Shown: piece after piece, positions 1 to 11,150 of the stretch
How the letters are laid out: each line of letters begins with the position of its first letter
Numbering within the stretch: the stretch's first letter is position 1
NCBI RefSeq assembly: GCF_016808335.1
Contig: NC_053136.1
Span: 1,284,531 to 1,348,530 of the forward strand
Length of the DNA stretch: 64,000 nt
DNA from: Panicum virgatum
Lineage: Eukaryota > Streptophyta > Magnoliopsida > Poales > Poaceae
Direction: 5' to 3'
Notes under the pieces: generated by a model
The model's input: the letters and a program-made list of their open reading frames with translations, nothing else
What the model was told of the DNA's origin: nothing
Databases searched by the model: none
Made by a program: the position numbers and the translations under genes

Positions 1-232
1 ATTGTTTCGTGTCCTATAATTACAATTTTCTCGAACTACTAATGTGAGACTAATTGAGAATTTGCTCATCGCCATCAAAATCTATACCACTTTCCTCGTT
101 GCCATAAAAAATCTGTAGGGTTAAATAAATGGTACTGATAGATTGTTGAATAACCGATCTATAGTGTTGCCTATAGCTGAGGTGGATCTTGCCACAATAA
201 GCTTGCTATCTAGAACATCATTAAGGGTGCCC

Positions 233-285
<53 letters not shown>

Positions 286-286
286 T
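233..286. repeat. (TTA)n microsatellite
   Basis: About 18 uninterrupted TTA/ATT units. Read on the minus strand the tract gives a poly-asparagine run inside a spurious ORF, which I do not call a gene. Confidence 0.95.
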
Positions 287-371
287 GAACGGGAGTAGAT
301 GGTTTTGGCAGTGACAAGTGTCATGACCGACAACACGACCAACAGAAGGCGCCTTCCCTGCCGTTCGTTTC

Positions 372-441
372 GGCGCCCCCGGACCTCGCCACTTCTGGCG
401 GAAACCGGCGCCCCCAGACCTCGCCACTTCTGGCGGAAACC
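372..441. repeat. 35-bp tandem duplication
   Basis: Two adjacent 35-bp copies starting at 372 and 407, differing at one base seen by eye. They lie in a short GC-rich island (about 340-610) that ends at the MITE target duplication. The island has no convincing gene. Confidence 0.85.
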
Positions 442-613
442 GGCAGCTTCTAGGAAGGAACCTCGAGCGCGCGACGCAGAGCAGATCTCGAGAGCGCGCG
501 GATGGACGCCAAACCGTAGCCCGCACCCACCGATTCGGCGCCCGATCGATAAAACCCCACGTCGGCCTGCCCAGCGGTCGCAACCACGGCCACTCGCCGG
601 CGCCCGCAACCGG

Positions 614-1121
614 TAAGGATGGCAACGGGTCGGGTTCGGATCGGGTGGAGTCTCCGTGCACCCAAAACCGAAATCCGAAATCGAAACCCGAACCCGAACC
701 CGAAACCGATTCGGGTGGAAATCCATCACCAAAACCAAACCCGTGGATACCCGAAACCCGAATGGATACCCGAAACCCGAATGGATACCCGAAACCCGCA
801 GATAAATATACATATATTCACATGAATAAACAAGATGCAACAAATAATAAATATTTTCATGACTCAACTTTCAATAAATTTAATAGTCTAAGTAAACAAA
901 TTATCATTAATATATTATAAAACATGAGTTTTAATTCCAAATAATTTATTTCGGATATCCATTGGATATCCACGGGTGGAAACCAAAACCCGAAACCGAA
1001 CCCGAAATCGAACCCGAACCCGAACCTGAAAACCGTGGGCGAAAAACCAACACCAAACCCGAAACCCGAAAACCCGAAACCCGCAGATACCCGCACCGAA
1101 CCCGATCCGCTGCCATCTCTA
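614..1121. mobile_element. hAT-type MITE, 8-bp TSD
   Basis: The ends are imperfect inverted repeats: TAAGGATGGCAACGGGTCGG at the left, and the reverse complement of the right end reads TAGAGATGGCAGCGGATCGG. Perfect 8-bp direct repeats GCAACCGG flank it at 606-613 and 1122-1129, the duplication length of hAT elements. The interior is AT-rich with many subterminal 'AACCCGAA' words and no transposase. A relative with the same ends is at 49085-49939. Confidence 0.9.
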
Positions 1122-1129
1122 GCAACCGG

Positions 1130-2582
1130 CGGGGCGGCTAGTGTCCATTTTTTCTTTTATTATTATTTCTATTTCTATTTTTATTTTGTTTCTTTTTTCT
1201 TTTTATAAATAAATTTCTATATATTTTGCACAAAATAAAATGTTCCATAATATTTTTGAACAATATATTTCGCATAATGTCTCGTAAAAATGTTATACAA
1301 TAATATTTTGAGAAAATTGTTCAAGAAAATGTTCCAAAACAACATTTGGGAACATTTGATTAATACCGAGAAAATGTACTGACTATTTGATTTTTGTTCC
1401 AGAAAATGTTTCTAAAAAATATTCTAGAAAAATCTTCTGGAACATTTGATTTTGTTACCTAAAAATATTCCAAAAAATATTAGGGAATATTTAATTTTGT
1501 CCCAGAAAAATATTCTAGAACATTGTTACAGAACATTTATTTTTAAAACAAATATTATTTACCTTCTCATAGTGGGCCTATTTAGGACAATCTAATGGAC
1601 CTAAATGGGCTGTCCTACTCGAGGTTACGAGTAGGACATCCTATGGATAGGAGGTCCCGGGGTTGGACGGGGACGGAGAAAAGGGAAGGAGGAAGGAGAA
1701 AACGAGAAAGGGTTTAGCCCAAACTATAAGCTTTTAAATATTTTAAATCTTTTCAAACAAGAACACCAATACAATGCCACCATGAATGCATCATTTATAG
1801 GCTATATTTATTTAAGTTAAAAATGTTCCTGACTATTAAGAAGAAGGGGAGTACAACAAACAACACAACCACTCGACCAAGACACCCGAGCTCCAACTTA
1901 TAGAAAAGTGTGGGACTTACTCCAACTCATAGAAAAGCTACATGTTGAAATATGCAATGTATATTTGGAATATTCTAGAAGATTGTGGAAATCACAGAAA
2001 CTAACTTTGTAATGCACGAGGATAAAATCATGGCAAGGTAAGAATGTTCTAGAAGAGTGGAGAGCAAGTATGAGTAATAGTTGTCAAGCTTCATGGTGAA
2101 GTGTGGTATTCTCTAGAAACTAGGTATTTGTATGGTTAGATAAGTATGAGGAAATTCTACAGTTACATATTTTGTAGGAAGTGTGTAAAAGATGGACACA
2201 TGGCAAAATGAGCCATGGATTTCTATAGATAGGGGTGCCCCCCTCCCCCTTGCCATACCATGGCATAAAGGGTCACAAGTAGGAGATGGCAATGATGCAA
2301 TGTATTATAGTGGTGCCATGACAGGATAGCCACATAAAGAGTGCAAGTGTTCTCTAGTGTTGTATCAAATTGAGTTGTGAATAAAAATTTGAGTTCCCCT
2401 GTAGAGAGTTGGTCTCCCATATTAGTGTTGGTGTAAAGGTATCTATAGAGAAAGTAGTGTGGGTAATGATCCATATAAGGAGTCGAACACTGATTTCTCA
2501 ATACTGCAATTAGAGAATCCATACTCAGGCTGCATGTTAATCCGTAAGCAATGATCATAGTACATTGATATAGAGCAGAGGC
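1130..2582. other. AT-rich intergenic, no gene seen
   Basis: From 1140 to 1560 there are repeated degenerate words such as 'GAACATTTGATTTTGTTCC'. A 10-bp perfect inverted repeat with a 6-nt loop lies at 1612-1637 (arms GTCCTACTCG and CGAGTAGGAC). The stretch to 2582 has only short open frames without recognisable domains. A 19-bp word at 2547-2565 recurs just beyond the 3' end of the retrotransposon (15697-15715). Confidence 0.6.
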
Positions 2583-3027
2583 TGTAAGCATCTAGGCCCT
2601 CAAGGTATGTTTCGGTGATTAATGACAACCATTATTGTGACTAATGAGTTTGTGCAGCTTAATAGATCATTATCGCTCATTTGGTCATATGTCAAAAGAG
2701 GCCCCTCAATTTCGGTTATTCTAAAAGGCGATCTCGGTTTTCAACTTATATATGTCAAGGCTAAGGATCTTTCTAGTCCTAAGTGTCACAAGGTTGAGAA
2801 GGACACTTAGGTTAGTATAGGTTTTATAGTTTTGTAGTGATCGCACTATTAAGAGGGGTTAAGGCTTAGTAACTTGAGCATGGACATGGTCATTTGAAAA
2901 TGGATGCACACTATGGTCACTCAGGTTTCTAGAAGTTCAAATAAGTGGTTCTCAAACTATATCTCAAGAATATTTGGATTTCATTCAAGACTCAAATCAG
3001 AAAAGACAAAATCAGAAAAAGTCTATA

Positions 3028-3490
3028 CACCGGTTTAACCGACGCTCTCAATTTTCTATACGTCGGTTAAACGAAGTCAGCAGAGTCTGGACAAATTCAA
3101 TACACCGGTTAAACCGACGTGTTTGAATTTAACGTCGGTGCATTGGTCCAGAGTTGGTTTTTCCAGGGAAATTCAAGTTCTATTCACCGGATTAACCGAC
3201 GCTGTTTGAATCAAGACGTCGGTGCAATTGACCAGTGAGATGGTTTTTTCAGAGGAATTCAAAAGTTGTACTCACCGGTTAAACCGACGATAGGTTTGAG
3301 TTAACGTCGGTGCAGTTGTCCAGAGACTTGATTTTTCAGTGGTTCAGTGGACAACTACACTCACCGGTTAAACCGATGCTACGTCGGTTAATCTGCCCCA
3401 GTTGTAACGGCTAGTTTTCAGAAGAGGCAGTTTACATTCACCGGTTAAACCGACGATGACAATGGGGGGTACGTCGGATTAACCGGCGCT
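3028..3490 (+). repeat. U3 array of CACCGGTTAAACCGACG hairpin repeats
   Basis: Six copies of CACCGG(T/A)TNAACCGACG-like words (about 3028, 3102, 3184, 3273, 3362, 3439) alternate with inverse words ACGTCGGTT/ACGTCGGTG (about 3060, 3133, 3217, 3304, 3381, 3471). Each pair can fold, because CCGACG is complementary to CGTCGG. Each direct word is also a near-palindrome. The array sits upstream of the LTR TATA box, where promoter elements would be. Palindromic U3 repeats are known in maize Sireviruses with a different core; the regulatory role here is inference. Confidence 0.85.
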
Positions 3491-3541
3491 ACGCAGTTTT
3501 CTGGCAGTTTTTCTCCAACGGCTCTATTTGTGTGAGCTGCC

Positions 3542-3549
3542 TATATATA
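3542..3549 (+). promoter_or_regulatory. LTR TATA box
   Basis: TATATATA about 40 nt downstream of the repeat array, followed by CCCCTCCAATGGG. It is the only good TATA word in this part of the LTR. Transcription would start near 3575 and define the U3/R border. The 3' LTR carries the same word at 14962-14969. Confidence 0.65.
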
Positions 3550-4269
3550 CCCCTCCAATGGGTCATTTCGCCCACTCTTGACACCAGGCAACATCCAAAC
3601 ACTCATACCATAGTCAAGAGCCACCTTGAGCTTCATCATTCACATACTTGTGCATTCAATCAATCAAGAAGCAAGATTAAGGACTTGAGTAGAGAGAAGC
3701 TAGTGTGCATCCGTTCTTGGTGATCGGTTCTTGCTCAAGTGAAGGCCTTAGCTTGTTACTCTTGGTGATTGGCATCACCTAGGCGATCTTGGTGATCGAG
3801 GTGTTTCTCGCGGAGCTTGCCAAGGATTGTGGGAGCCCGGAGAAGAAGATTGTACGTGGCTTGATCTCCACCACGCCGGGATGGTGAACGGAGACTCTTA
3901 GTGAGCGCCCTCGTCTCGGTGACTTGGGAGGTGACAATACTCTTTGTGAGTGTCACAACGTGGATTAGGGGTGTGTGCCAACACATCGATACCACGGGAA
4001 AAAATCCGGTTGTCTCTTGTCCATTCCTTTTATTCAAGCATTTTCTTTCATGCAATTTACTCATGTGCTTGACTTAGAGATCATAACTTAGCTCTACCTT
4101 GCTAGGCTTTACTTTGTTTTAGCTCTCTTAGCTTGTGTTAGAAGCTTAGTTATCCGGTTGGTGAATTGGTGCCCTACTAGCATTGCATAGGTTAAGGTTG
4201 CTTTACTTTGTTTTAGAATTTGAAAAAGGCCCAATTCACCCCCCCTCTTGGTCCATCGATCCTTACAAT

Positions 4270-4281
4270 TGGTATCAGAGC
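4270..4281 (+). other. Primer binding site (tRNA-iMet)
   Basis: TGGTATCAGAGC starts two bases after the 5' LTR end and is complementary to the 3' end of plant initiator tRNA-Met, the usual primer of Ty1/copia elements. Confidence 0.93.
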
Positions 4282-4323
4282 CTCGTTGCTCATTTGGATC
4301 ATTAGGCTTCACCGCCTAGAGCT

Positions 4324-6426
4324 ATGGCCAAGATGGGTGGTTCGCCGCCTCACTTCGAGGGCAAGAACTTTGCCTATTGGAAAGTTCGCATGGCCGCATA
4401 CCTTGATGCGATTGCCCCCGAAGTATGGTTGGCGACTAAGACCGGGTTCACCGGAACTCCCACCACCGAACAATTAAAATGGAATGCTAAGGCTAGAAAT
4501 GCAATTTTCGAAGCCATTAGTGAGGAAGTCTTTGCTAGAGTTAATGACATGGACTTAGCAAGTGATATATGGAAAGAACTAATTGAAATTCATGAAGGCT
4601 CCACAAAAGTCCGTGAACAAAAATATCACTTGTTTAGAGCTAAGTATGATTCTTTTAAAATGCTAGCTCATGAAAATTGCAATGATATGTACTCTCGCTT
4701 GAATGTCATTGTCAAGGACATTAATGCACTTGAAATATCCAAAATTGACAGTGCCTCCATCAATCGCAAGATTCTCATGCTCCTCCCGAAGCCCAAGTAT
4801 AACATCATCAATGCTATGCTTCAAAAGGAGAATCTTGACACAATGGAAGTAGGAGAACTTGTGGGCGAAATTCGCGCTCATGAGATGAGTATCCTTGGTA
4901 TGTCCGAAGAGCCAACTTCAAGCAAATCAATTGCTCTAAAGACCAAGGCAAACAAAGCCCGCAAGCTCAAGATGATCAAGCAAGATTCTAGCTCAAGCAA
5001 TGAAGAAGATGATCATCATGAAAGCTCATCCGATGTTGAAGATGATGGAGAGCTTGCTCTTATGATGAGAAAGTTCACCCGCTTGAATGACAAGATCAAC
5101 AAGAAGGGGTTCAACTTTGACTCTAAGAAGGGAATGTTCCGGCCAATGGATGTCAAGAACAAAATTTGCTACAATTGTGGAGAAAAAGGTCACATCCGTC
5201 CAAATTGCCCCAAGCCGGACAAAAGAAACAAGGATCACAAGAGCAAGCATCGCCATGATTCAAGCGATGATGAAGAAGAAGAAAGGAAGAATAAAAACAA
5301 GAGACTTGGGAAGAAAAAGAGCCATGACAAGAAGACCAAGCTCTTCCCAAAGAAGAAAGGGCACACCAAGAGAAGCTTCTTGGTGGAAAAACAAGAGTGG
5401 GTGACCGATGTCTCATCAAGCGAAGATTCAAGTGATGAAGAAGACATAGTCACCATCGCCCTCACAAATGAAGAACCATCACTACCTCCACCTCCAATGT
5501 GCCTCATGGCCAAAGGTAACTCTAAGGTATGTGAGAGTGAAGATGATAGTGATGATGAGCTTGACCCCAATGAGTTTGCTAACCTCATTAATGAGTATAC
5601 ATCCGTCATCAAGAGGGAAAAGGGCAAAGTCAAGATTCTTGAGAGCACTCGTGCAAAGTTAGAGCTTGCCCACTCCGATTTGCTTGGCAAGTACAATGAC
5701 TTGCTCAAAAAGCACAATGAGTCACTTGTACTTGCTAAGCAAGTTGAAGAGAGCCACAAAAAGCTTAAACAAGAGCATAGGGAGTTGGCTCACAAGTATC
5801 AAGAACTTGAATTTGCCTATGAAGCAATTGACCCAAGTCTTGAGAACTTTGCTCATGAAACTATTGAGAAGGTCAATGCTTCTACTTCATGTGATGACCT
5901 ACTCATTAATGCAAATGCTACTAATGCTTTGCCCGAGCTTGCACCTTCTAGGGAAAAGGATTTGATGGATCAAGTTGCAAGCCTCAAGAGTAGTGTGGAG
6001 AAGCTCTCAAGAGGAGAATACATCCACAAAGAGATTCTCTTCAACAATGCCCGTGACTATGGCAAGAGAGGTCTTGGTTCATTTCCGGAGCCAAACATAG
6101 CCACTACTCCTTCTCCGGAGATCAAGATTAGCTTCATCAAGGAAGTTGGATCATATTGCCAACATTGCCAAGTCACCGGGCACCACACTAGGGAGTGCAC
6201 TCTACCATCACGTCCTCTTCCTAAATTACCCAAGAATTACTCTTCAATATTTCAAAATAACCATTTTCTCTTGAGTAAGGTGAAGGGTAAGGTGAAGGCC
6301 AAATTCATTGGCAAACTCACTAAGGAGTCAAAGAAGAAGCTCCCCAAGCAACTTTGGGTCCCAAAAGCTCTTGTCACACATGTGCAAGGCCCAAAGCTTG
6401 TTTGGGTTCCTAAAACTCAAAAGTGA
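4324..6426 (+). CDS. gag: Retrotransposon Gag polyprotein
   Basis: A 700-residue structural protein that would package element RNA in cytoplasmic virus-like particles. The N-terminus (about residues 10-190) has the 'FEGKNFAYWKVRM' opening of copia-type Gag (DUF4219/UBN2 class). A CCHC zinc knuckle, CYNCGEKGHIRPNC, is at 282-295. A long acidic and lysine-rich linker follows, then a probable coiled coil at about 418-505. A second, less typical CCHC (CQHCQVTGHHTREC) is at 612-625. The extended C-terminal half with a coiled coil fits Sirevirus Gags. The ATG at 4324 lies 57 nt after the LTR end. The frame ends with TGA, and pol follows in another frame after 16 nt. Confidence 0.93.
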   Translation: MAKMGGSPPHFEGKNFAYWKVRMAAYLDAIAPEVWLATKTGFTGTPTTEQLKWNAKARNAIFEAISEEVFARVNDMDLASDIWKELIEIHEGSTKVREQKYHLFRAKYDSFKMLAHENCNDMYSRLNVIVKDINALEISKIDSASINRKILMLLPKPKYNIINAMLQKENLDTMEVGELVGEIRAHEMSILGMSEEPTSSKSIALKTKANKARKLKMIKQDSSSSNEEDDHHESSSDVEDDGELALMMRKFTRLNDKINKKGFNFDSKKGMFRPMDVKNKICYNCGEKGHIRPNCPKPDKRNKDHKSKHRHDSSDDEEEERKNKNKRLGKKKSHDKKTKLFPKKKGHTKRSFLVEKQEWVTDVSSSEDSSDEEDIVTIALTNEEPSLPPPPMCLMAKGNSKVCESEDDSDDELDPNEFANLINEYTSVIKREKGKVKILESTRAKLELAHSDLLGKYNDLLKKHNESLVLAKQVEESHKKLKQEHRELAHKYQELEFAYEAIDPSLENFAHETIEKVNASTSCDDLLINANATNALPELAPSREKDLMDQVASLKSSVEKLSRGEYIHKEILFNNARDYGKRGLGSFPEPNIATTPSPEIKISFIKEVGSYCQHCQVTGHHTRECTLPSRPLPKLPKNYSSIFQNNHFLLSKVKGKVKAKFIGKLTKESKKKLPKQLWVPKALVTHVQGPKLVWVPKTQK

Positions 6427-6442
6427 ATTCTCATGTGTGTAG

Positions 6443-9400
6443 GTGAACTACAAAGCCGGTGGAAAACATTGGGTACTTGATAGCGGTTGCTCTCAACATA
6501 TGACCGGCAATGATAGCATGTTCACCTCCCTTGAAGACCCCGGCGATCATGAACATGTCACCTATGGTGATAACTCAAGGGGAAAAGTTTTAGGTTTGGG
6601 TAGAATAGCAATTTCTAAAGATTTATCTATTTCTAATGTTTTGTTTGTAGAAGCACTTAGTTTTAATCTTATTTCAATTGCTCAATTGTGTGATCTTGGA
6701 CTAACGTGTGCCTTTGACAAGAATGGTGTTGTAGTAACTCATGAAAAAGACAAGTCATTGGTATTCACGGGGTTTAGGCATGGCAACATTTACTTGGTGG
6801 ATTTCTCTTCAAAGCAAACAAGCACCATGACATGCCTCTTCACCAAGTCTTCTCTTGGGTGGCTTTGGCATAGAAGAATTGCTCATATTGGCATGAGCAA
6901 CCTCAAGAAAGCCCACAAGAGAGGGATGATCACCGGCTTGAAGGACGTCACCTTTGACAAGAATAAGCTATGTAAAGCATGTCAAGCCGGGAAGCAAGTT
7001 GCAACACATCATCCCATCAAGACGATGTTGTCTACCTCCAAGCCGCTCGAGCTACTTCACATGGATCTCTTTGGTCCAACTACATACAAGAGCATTGGTG
7101 GTAACCTCTATTGCCTAGTAATTGTTGATGATTTTTCACGTTACACTTGGGTTATGTTTCTAGGCGATAAGGGTGAAACTCCGGAACTCTTCAAGACATT
7201 TGCAAGAAGAGCTCAAAGGGAGTACAACTCCCCAATTGTGAAGATCCGGAGTGACAACGGCACCGAATTCAAGAACATGAAAATTGAAGAATGGTGCGAT
7301 GAAGAGGGCATCAAGCATGAGTTTTCCGCCACCTACACGCCTCAACAAAATGGAGTGGTGGAAAGAAAGAACAAGACTCTCATCACCCTAGCTAGAGCAA
7401 TGTTGGATGATTATGGCACGTCCGAGAAGTTTTGGGCGGAAGCAATCAACACGGCGTGTCATGCATCCAACCGAGTATATCCTCACCGACTCCTCAAGAA
7501 AACTCCATATGAGCTCATCACCGGGAAGAAACCAAATATATCATACTTTCGAGTCTTTGGTTGCAAATGCTTCATCTATAAGAAGAAAAGGCTCGGTAAG
7601 TTTGAAAGTAGATGTGATGAAGGTTTCTTTCTTGGTTATGCATCAAACTCCAAAGCATATAGAGTATTCAATCAAACCTCCGGGTTAGTTGAAGAAACAT
7701 GTGATGTGGAGTTTGATGAATCTAATGGCTCCCAAGAGGAGGTTGTTGGCTATGAGAATGTAGGTGATGAGGAAATTGATGAAGCTTTGAAAAATATGTC
7801 CATTGGGGATATCAAGCCGGAAGAGGTGCATGAAGACAATGATCAAGGAGGAGGACCTTCCTCATCTACACCAAGCACCTCCACGGCGCCCCAAGTGGAT
7901 GAAGATCAAGAAAAAGATGATACACAACCTCAAGAAGATGTGCCAACGCCAACACCCCAAGTTCAAGAACAAGAAGAGCAAAGTGTTCCACCACAAGCAC
8001 AAGTCACTCATGATCCACCCCAACAAGCATCAACGCAAGTACCGCTAGTGAAGCATGGTCGCATCTCCAAGGATCATCCAATTGGTCAAATCATTGGTAG
8101 TCCATCAAAAGGAGTAAGAACTCGCTCTAAACATGCTTCATTTTGCGAACATCACTCGTTTGTTTCTTGTATTGAACCCACTAGCATAGAGGAAGCGCTT
8201 GAGGACTCGGATTGGGTGATGGCCATGCAAGATGAGTTGAACAACTTCACCCGCAATGAAGTTTGGGTCCTCGAAGCTCCTCCAAAAGACAAGAACATCA
8301 TCGGCACCAAGTGGGTCTTTCGGAACAAGCAAGATGAACATGGGGTGGTGGTACGCAACAAAGCAAGACTTGTGGCAAAAGGGTTTTCTCAAGTCGAAGG
8401 TTTGGATTTTGGTGAAACTTTTGCTCCGGTCGCAAGACTTGAAGCTATCCGTATCCTTCTTGCTTACTCTTCACATCATAACATTAAGTTGTATCAAATG
8501 GATGTGAAAAGTGCATTCTTAAATGGCGTTATTAACGAACTTGTTTATGTTGAGCAACCTCCCGGGTTTGAAGATCCGAGGAATCCTAACCATGTTTATA
8601 GGTTGCACAAGGCACTCTATGGGCTCAAACAAGCTCCAAGGGCTTGGTATGAGAGGCTTCGTGACTTCCTAATCATGCAAGGCTTCAAGATCGGGAGGGT
8701 GGACACCACGTTGTTCACAAAAGACGTCAACGGGGATCTTTTCATTTGTCAAATTTATGTTGACGATATTATTTTTGGCTCAACTAATGATTTGCTAAGC
8801 CATGAGTTTGCTACCATGATGTCTAGGGAATTCGAGATGTCCATGATTGGCGAATTGACCTTCTTCCTTGGTTTTCAAGTCAAACAAATGAAGGAAGGGA
8901 CATTCATCCATCAAGAAAAATATACCAAAGATATCTTGAAGAAGTTCAAGATGGATGAGTGCAAGCCAATCAAGACACCCATGGCAACCAATGGGCATCT
9001 CGACTTGGATGTGGACGGTAAACCGATTGATCAATCCCTCTATCGTTCTATGATAGGGTCTTTGCTTTACCTTACCGCATCTAGGCCCGATATAATGTTT
9101 AGTGTGTGCTTGTGTGCCCGCTTTCAAGCTAACCCAAAGGAGTCACACCTTTCGGCTGTGAATAGGATCCTTCGGTATCTCAAGCACACTCCTAGCATAG
9201 GCTTGTGGTACCCCAAAGGCGCTAGTTTAGATCTCTTGGGATACTCGGATTCGGATTTTGCCGGAAGCCGTGTGGATCGCAAGAGTACCTCCGGGGGTTG
9301 CCACTTGCTTGGGCGTTCTCTAGTTTCTTGGTCGAGTAAGAAGCAGAATTCCGTGGCTTTGTCCACCGCGGAAGCGGAATATATAGCGGCCGGTGCATGT

Positions 9401-9709
9401 TGTGCCCAAATCCTATATATGAAGCAAACCCTTTTGGACTTTGGTGTGAAACTAGATAGGATCCCACTCCTTTGTGACAATGAAAGTGCCGTAAAAATTG
9501 CCAAGAATCCAGTTCAACACTCTCGCACAAAGCACATTGATATTCGCCATCACTTCTTGCGTGATCACGAAGCCAAGGGGGACATTTCCCTTCAAGGTGT
9601 GAGATCCGAGGAGCAATTGGCGGATATATTCACAAAACCTTTAGACGAGAGTACCTTTGTTAGGCTAAGAAATGAGCTCAATGTGTTAGATGCGGCAAAC
9701 GTCATGTAA
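6443..9709 (+). CDS. pol: Retrotransposon Pol polyprotein (PR-INT-RT-RNase H)
   Basis: An open frame of 1088 codons. Aspartic protease motif LDSG is at residues 12-15. The integrase HHCC zinc region is at about 140-190, and its core has the D of 'HMDLFGP' (about 206), 'SDNGTEF' (about 270) and 'NGVVERKN' (about 306). Reverse transcriptase has '[11 protein letters not shown]' and YVDD at 772-775. RNase H has 'GYSDSDFAG', 'STAEAEY' and '[13 protein letters not shown]'. No catalytic motif looks broken. The frame opens after a TAG at 6440-6442 and starts at GTG; the first in-frame ATG lies inside the protease. It is therefore probably made by frameshift, splicing or reinitiation from gag, which is inference. 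The order INT before RT marks Ty1/copia. Confidence 0.95.
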   Translation: MNYKAGGKHWVLDSGCSQHMTGNDSMFTSLEDPGDHEHVTYGDNSRGKVLGLGRIAISKDLSISNVLFVEALSFNLISIAQLCDLGLTCAFDKNGVVVTHEKDKSLVFTGFRHGNIYLVDFSSKQTSTMTCLFTKSSLGWLWHRRIAHIGMSNLKKAHKRGMITGLKDVTFDKNKLCKACQAGKQVATHHPIKTMLSTSKPLELLHMDLFGPTTYKSIGGNLYCLVIVDDFSRYTWVMFLGDKGETPELFKTFARRAQREYNSPIVKIRSDNGTEFKNMKIEEWCDEEGIKHEFSATYTPQQNGVVERKNKTLITLARAMLDDYGTSEKFWAEAINTACHASNRVYPHRLLKKTPYELITGKKPNISYFRVFGCKCFIYKKKRLGKFESRCDEGFFLGYASNSKAYRVFNQTSGLVEETCDVEFDESNGSQEEVVGYENVGDEEIDEALKNMSIGDIKPEEVHEDNDQGGGPSSSTPSTSTAPQVDEDQEKDDTQPQEDVPTPTPQVQEQEEQSVPPQAQVTHDPPQQASTQVPLVKHGRISKDHPIGQIIGSPSKGVRTRSKHASFCEHHSFVSCIEPTSIEEALEDSDWVMAMQDELNNFTRNEVWVLEAPPKDKNIIGTKWVFRNKQDEHGVVVRNKARLVAKGFSQVEGLDFGETFAPVARLEAIRILLAYSSHHNIKLYQMDVKSAFLNGVINELVYVEQPPGFEDPRNPNHVYRLHKALYGLKQAPRAWYERLRDFLIMQGFKIGRVDTTLFTKDVNGDLFICQIYVDDIIFGSTNDLLSHEFATMMSREFEMSMIGELTFFLGFQVKQMKEGTFIHQEKYTKDILKKFKMDECKPIKTPMATNGHLDLDVDGKPIDQSLYRSMIGSLLYLTASRPDIMFSVCLCARFQANPKESHLSAVNRILRYLKHTPSIGLWYPKGASLDLLGYSDSDFAGSRVDRKSTSGGCHLLGRSLVSWSSKKQNSVALSTAEAEYIAAGACCAQILYMKQTLLDFGVKLDRIPLLCDNESAVKIAKNPVQHSRTKHIDIRHHFLRDHEAKGDISLQGVRSEEQLADIFTKPLDESTFVRLRNELNVLDAANVM

Positions 9710-10339
9710 GTTGCCATGTCATATAGAAAAATGCATACATATAGGACACTTGTCTAACCATGGTAAGATAGTGATGAGCAAGGGTTTAGCTAGAGGTGGT
9801 GGTCCACTTGTTTTCCTCTAGGCTTGTAGAAAGGCTCATCATGAAGAAGCTTCCCGTGGGTTCAAACTTGACAAGTAGATCTTAATTTCTTGTTATGCAT
9901 TTCTTGTCATATAGGTGTGCACTTCATGTTTATTATACTTTCGCATGTGGTTGTAGTTTGCATCATCATTGCATGCGTTAGGGTCACAAAGGAGATCACT
10001 TGATGAAAATGAGACTTGTTTTCATATACAAGATCTTAATTCATGAAAAGTGAAAAGAGCAAAGTGTTAGGTGCGTTATTGCCTAGTGAGCAATGTCATG
10101 ATGAGTTTGAAGCTTTCTATCTTCAATATTCCTATGACATGGCTCATACATTTTATTTGGCGCTTTGTCTCTCTTGCGGCTTTTCCTTGTGTTTAAAAAG
10201 AAATTTATTTAAGCAAGTGTGCTATCCTATTTATTTTGAGGGGTAAAGTCGCCTATGCAAGTCCATTAACTTGAGTTTATTTGAATTTTATAAGTTTATT
10301 GGACTTAGCATAGCAGAGTGAGCTGAGTGTGGGGTTTTT
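9710..10339 (+). other. Spacer between pol and the ORF3 leader
   Basis: Non-coding AT-rich sequence inside the element. Short ORFs (for example 10043-10246) have no recognisable features. Confidence 0.6.
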
Positions 10340-10655
10340 GGCTTCACCGGTTAAACCGACGTTCAATGGAGCATCATCATCGGTTCAACCGGCGTTACTA
10401 AAGTTTGTCTCAGCTCAGTCAAGTTTCAGGCGTTCAACCGGCGTATACAAAAGTCACATCATCGGATCAACCGGTGATCATAAATGCAAAACAGACCTAG
10501 CAATCAACCGGTGCTTTGATCAATCAACCGACGAGTTCATTTTTGACAGCATCGGTTCAACCGGCGTTCAAAAACAGATCTGGTAGAATCTCGGGTGAAC
10601 TACACCGACGCAATCAACCGGCGCTCATACCCTAGACGTCGGATCGACCGGTGTA
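10340..10655 (+). repeat. Internal copy of the U3-type repeat family upstream of ORF3
   Basis: About ten degenerate words of the type ATCGGTTCAACCGGCG, including one exact CACCGGTTAAACCGACG near 10344 and 'GACGTCGGATCGACCGGTG' near 10637. These are the same family as the LTR U3 array but lie far from either LTR, directly ahead of the GC-rich ORF3 leader. An internal promoter role is possible but unproven. Confidence 0.75.
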
Positions 10656-11150
10656 AAGGAAAATCGCGGGTCCCACCTGTCATATATTAGTCGTGCTCGA
10701 GCCGCCGCCTCTCTTTCCTCTGTTTCGCCCGCTTCCATCTTCGAGCCGCCGCCGCCTTCCCTTCGCGCCGCCGCCGTCGCTCCATCCGCGCCGCCGCTCG
10801 CCTGCAAGACCACCGCCGCCGCTCCGCCACAGCCCACGCGCCGCCGTGCGCCATCCGCGCCGCCGCTCGCCTGCACGTCGAAGTCGCCGCCGCCGCGCCC
10901 TCGCGCTCGCCCAGCGCCGCCCGTGCGCGCCTGCGCCGCCGCCTGCGCGCGTAGCCACCGCCGCCGCCGCTCCACGCTACTCCACGCCGCTCCACGCCGC
11001 CACTGCCGGGCGCCGCCGTGCTCCACGCCTCCACGCCGCAGCCGCAGCCACACCGCAGCAGCACCCGATCAGAAGCTCGCCAGGTGCTCGACGATTTGCC
11101 TGAGCTGCCTCTTTCACGCCGCGTTCGTGTTTCGCACACCGTCAGTCGAG

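Larger units (their letters stand above)
2583..4267 (+). repeat. 5' LTR of the Sirevirus-type element
   Basis: Begins TGTAAGCATCTAGG and ends ATCCTTACA. The U3 part holds the hairpin-repeat array at 3028-3490 and a TATA box at 3542. It is the same as 14003-15687 in every line compared. Small ORFs inside (62, 63 and 102 codons) occur in both LTRs and are not genes. Confidence 0.97.

Noticed and set aside
121..867. 248-codon minus-strand ORF with a poly-Asn tract
   Set aside because: It arises from the TTA microsatellite and the repeats of the hAT MITE; no domain and no gene structure.
10923..11150. N-terminal 76-codon extension of ORF3
   Set aside because: Arg/Ala/Pro low complexity from a CCG-rich leader; the ATG at 11151 starts a more typical NLS-bearing sequence. 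Not excluded, only less likely.
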